Shown here: positions 62,237 to 64,000 of the stretch, one piece after another | Layout: the number at the start of each line of letters is the position of its first letter | Numbering within the stretch: the stretch's first letter is position 1 | Source: CAWEWH01 sp963812775 | GTDB taxonomy: Bacteria; Pseudomonadota; Alphaproteobacteria; Rhizobiales; Beijerinckiaceae | Length of the DNA stretch: 64,000 bases | NCBI GenBank assembly: GCA_963812775.1 | Contig: CAWEWH010000009.1 | Coordinates: 62,001 to 126,000 of the forward strand | Reading direction: 5' to 3' | Translations under genes and position numbers: made by a program | Notes under the pieces: generated by a model | What the model was told of the DNA's origin: nothing | Databases searched by the model: none | Seen by the model: the letters and a program-made list of their open reading frames with translations, nothing else

Positions 62237-62310
62237 ATTCGGGCCGCACCACTCCCATGCTTCGGGTTCTCACGAACCGCGAAAACGGGAGGGTGTGGCC
62301 GCTTTCTTCC

Positions 62311-62519
62311 ACCCTCCCCATCCGATGTCGGGCTTGCCCGACATCGGCACAACAATGGGCAAGTCGGGCAGGCCCGACTTGCCTGGGGAGGGTCGATCGC
62401 AGCGAGCGAGGCGAAGCGCGATCGGGGTGGGGTGAGAAAAGCAATCTGTCTCGATGATCACCCCACCCCGGCTCGAATGCTTCGCATTCTCGCCGACCCT
62501 CCCCCTCAAGGGGAGGGTG
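62311..62519. repeat. Composite inverted repeat with nested double palindrome
   Basis: Built from ACCCTCCCC / GGGGAGGGT hairpin arms, then TCGGGGTGGGGTGA and its inverse TCACCCCACCCCG, and a closing CCCTCCCCCTCAAGGGGAGGG hairpin. Two palindromes (62323-62346 and 62359-62382) interrupt the first hairpin loop; they match the pair at 58183-58245. Confidence 0.75.
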
Positions 62520-62545
62520 GGCGCGCGTACTGACAAGGAAACGAG

Positions 62546-62986
62546 ATGACCGCCGCAAATCCGTCGCTGCCGCCGCACGGCAAGCCTGTCCGCTGGCACC
62601 GCAAGCCGAAGATCTCTCGCACCACGTTGGCGCCTCCCGCCGACATCGAGGAGGCCTCGCCCCTCGACATCATCAACTGGCTGTTGAAGCGCTATTGCGC
62701 CGTCGTCGATGAGGAGGACGGCAAGGGCGCGGCGGCGGATCAGAAGCGCATCGACGCCACCTTGAAGGCGGCCGCCGTCTTGACCCGCGGCCTCATGCCG
62801 TTCTTCCACCGGCGGCTGAAACCGTCCGACCAGGCGCCGGGGGAATATTCGCACGAGGATGCGCTCGCCGTGCTGGATGATGCCGATGATGACGACTGGG
62901 ACCCGAAGACCCGCAGATTTCGCAGCCTCCACACGGCGGAGGCGGGCGCCTCTCTTCACCCTCCCCTTGAGGGGGAGGGTCGATGA
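62546..62986 (+). CDS. Hypothetical protein of unknown function
   Basis: 146 residues, acidic. Recognisable parts are ASPLDIINWLLKRYCAVVDE, QKRIDATLKAAAVLTRGLMP and DEDALAVLDD-like HEDALAVLDDADDDDWDPKT. The last residues (SLHPPLEGEGR) read into a repeat element, so the natural C-terminus was probably replaced by insertion of that repeat. A phage-type packaging or regulatory role is possible but unsupported. Confidence 0.5.
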   Translation: MTAANPSLPPHGKPVRWHRKPKISRTTLAPPADIEEASPLDIINWLLKRYCAVVDEEDGKGAAADQKRIDATLKAAAVLTRGLMPFFHRRLKPSDQAPGEYSHEDALAVLDDADDDDWDPKTRRFRSLHTAEAGASLHPPLEGEGR

Positions 62987-63131
62987 TCCTGAGCGAAGCG
63001 AAGGAGCATCGGGGTGGGGTGAGAAACACGGGGCTCGGGGTGAAAACACAACACGCGAGGACGAAATCACCCCACCCCGATCGCGTCTCGCTACGCTCGT
63101 CGCGATCGACCCTCCCCCTCGAGGGGAGGGT
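62958..63131. repeat. Inverted-repeat element, second copy, overlapping the gene end
   Basis: Same parts as the copy at 62311 but uninterrupted: ACCCTCCCCTTGAGGGGGAG-GGT, CGGGGTGGGGTGA, then inverse parts to CCCTCCCCCTCGAGGGGAGG-G. It overlaps the last codons of the hypothetical gene. Confidence 0.75.
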
Positions 63132-63210
63132 GGCGCTGCGCGCCGCTACGGCCGGGATGACACTTCGTTTTTCCGTCCTCCGTCGTCCCCCAGCCGCCGT
63201 CGTCCGTCCC

Positions 63211-64000
63211 TCACACCGCCTCGATGGCGAGGCTCACGCCCTGGCCGACGCCGACGCAGAGTGTGGCAAGCCCGAGCTTGCCGCCGCTCGCCTTGAGCTG
63301 CCGCGTCAGCGTCAGTGCGAGGCGCGCGCCCGAGGCGCCGAGCGGATGGCCGAGCGCGATGGCGCCGCCGTTCGGGTTGACGTGCTCGGCATCGTCAGTG
63401 AGCCCGAGCCGGCGCAGCACCGCGAGCGCCTGCGCCGCAAAAGCCTCGTTGAGCTCGATGGCGTCGAAGTCGCTGACCTTGATGCCGAGCCGCTCGCACA
63501 GCTTCTGCGTGGCCGGCACCGGGCCGATGCCCATGACGCGCGGCTCGACGCCCGCCGTCGCCATGCCGAGGATCTTGCCGATCGGTTTGAGCCCATGCTT
63601 CTCGACCGCCTTGCCGGACGCGATGATGAGCGCGCAGGCGCCGTCATTGACGCCCGACGCATTGCCGGCCGTCACCGTGCCGTCGGCGCGCACGATGGGC
63701 CGCAGCTTGGCGAGCCCTTCGAGCGTCGTGTCGGCGCGCGGATGCTCGTCCTTGTCGACCTTGGTGGGGCCGGCGCGGCCGCCCGGCACCTCGACCGCCA
63801 TGATCTCGCCGGCGTGGAAGCCGTTGCCGCCGGCTTTGACGGCGCGCATCTGCGAGCGATACGCGAAGGCGTCCTGGTCGGCGCGGCTGATCTGGTGCTC
63901 GCCCGCCACGTTCTCGGCCGTCTCGGGCATGGCGTCGATGCCGTATTTGGCCTTCATCTGCGGATTGACGAAGCGCCAGCCGATGGTCGTGTCCTCGAGC
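63211..64000 (-). CDS. pcaF: 3-oxoadipyl-CoA thiolase (PcaF-like), 5' partial
   Basis: Acetyl-CoA acyltransferase of the beta-ketoadipate pathway; 263 residues visible, N-terminus beyond the window. EDTTIGWRFVNPQMKAKYGI is the sequence typical of PcaF/PaaJ. Further features are DAMPETAENVAGEHQISRAD, NASGVNDGACALIIASGKAV, FDAIELNEAFAAQALAVLRR, the active-site histidine in NPNGGAIALGHPLGASGARL and the C-terminal cysteine in LATLCVGVGQGVSLAIEAV. Expected to cleave 3-oxoadipyl-CoA to succinyl-CoA and acetyl-CoA, completing the pathway begun by PcaHG at 49-50 kb. Confidence 0.85.
   Translation of the reverse strand, partial: LEDTTIGWRFVNPQMKAKYGIDAMPETAENVAGEHQISRADQDAFAYRSQMRAVKAGGNGFHAGEIMAVEVPGGRAGPTKVDKDEHPRADTTLEGLAKLRPIVRADGTVTAGNASGVNDGACALIIASGKAVEKHGLKPIGKILGMATAGVEPRVMGIGPVPATQKLCERLGIKVSDFDAIELNEAFAAQALAVLRRLGLTDDAEHVNPNGGAIALGHPLGASGARLALTLTRQLKASGGKLGLATLCVGVGQGVSLAIEAV

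Overview
The window is GC-rich, densely coded alphaproteobacterial DNA. The best fit is the order Hyphomicrobiales (Rhizobiales), near Bradyrhizobiaceae or Xanthobacteraceae. Pointers are the twin-arginine 'RRDFITLLGG' ABC-binding protein at the left edge, a GAAC-N7-GAAC LexA box, a GGAAC-N17-CGTT (EcfG-type) promoter, DUF3309 and DUF1236 proteins, an MddA-like methyltransferase, and a dispersed 44-bp 'GCATGATCCCGAAAA' palindrome. Family names come from remembered motifs; no search was run.

Layout. 0-4.5 kb: solute-binding protein, lone LivH permease, SDR, methanethiol methyltransferase, TetR. 4.5-11.1 kb: hydrolase-glycosyltransferase fusion, flavin-dependent oxidoreductase, SOS-type DNA polymerase IV, two polysaccharide-deacetylase paralogues. 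11.2-17.9 kb: TonB receptor, two-component system, EF-hand protein and small membrane proteins. 18.2-25.6 kb: M24 peptidase, GST, PEP-mutase-like enzyme, glutamine amidotransferase, BNR-repeat protein, AzlCD exporter with its XRE-cupin regulator. 25.7-35.9 kb: MFS transporter, c-type cytochromes, orphan molybdenum hydroxylase subunit, RND efflux pair, rhodanese. 36-43.2 kb: GST, hydratase, metallo-hydrolase, methyltransferase, GlxA-like regulator with a DJ-1/PfpI enzyme, desaturase. 43.2-51.7 kb: Clp-N protein beside a livF remnant, then a same-strand run pcaH-pcaG-livK-livH-livM-livG-livF with a divergent AraC regulator. A PcaF-like thiolase at the right edge belongs to the same pathway, so this part probably serves uptake and beta-ketoadipate degradation of an aromatic acid. 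51.7-59.2 kb: envelope and stress genes (DUF3309, DUF1236, FtsH, HtrA, Gly/Tyr-rich secreted proteins) among many repeats. 59.7-63 kb: a TcmP / DUF5131 pair of unknown function, a promoter-led non-coding region, a small hypothetical gene and nested repeats.

At least twelve recognisable genes are split by single-base indels (LivH, hydrolase-GT, LLM oxidoreductase, DinB, M24 peptidase, cytochrome c556, RND pump, FtsH, HtrA, TcmP, DUF5131, and the ends of livG and pcaG). Reading the frames together restores full-length conserved proteins, so most breaks look like sequence or assembly errors rather than decay. They are entered as single loci, typed pseudogene where no intact frame exists.

The least described items are the overlapping TcmP/DUF5131 pair, the hydrolase-glycosyltransferase fusion, the promoter-led non-coding stretch at 61.8-62.2 kb, the livF-tail repeat flanking the Clp-N gene, and a MITE-like element present in two copies, one with a nested palindrome pair.
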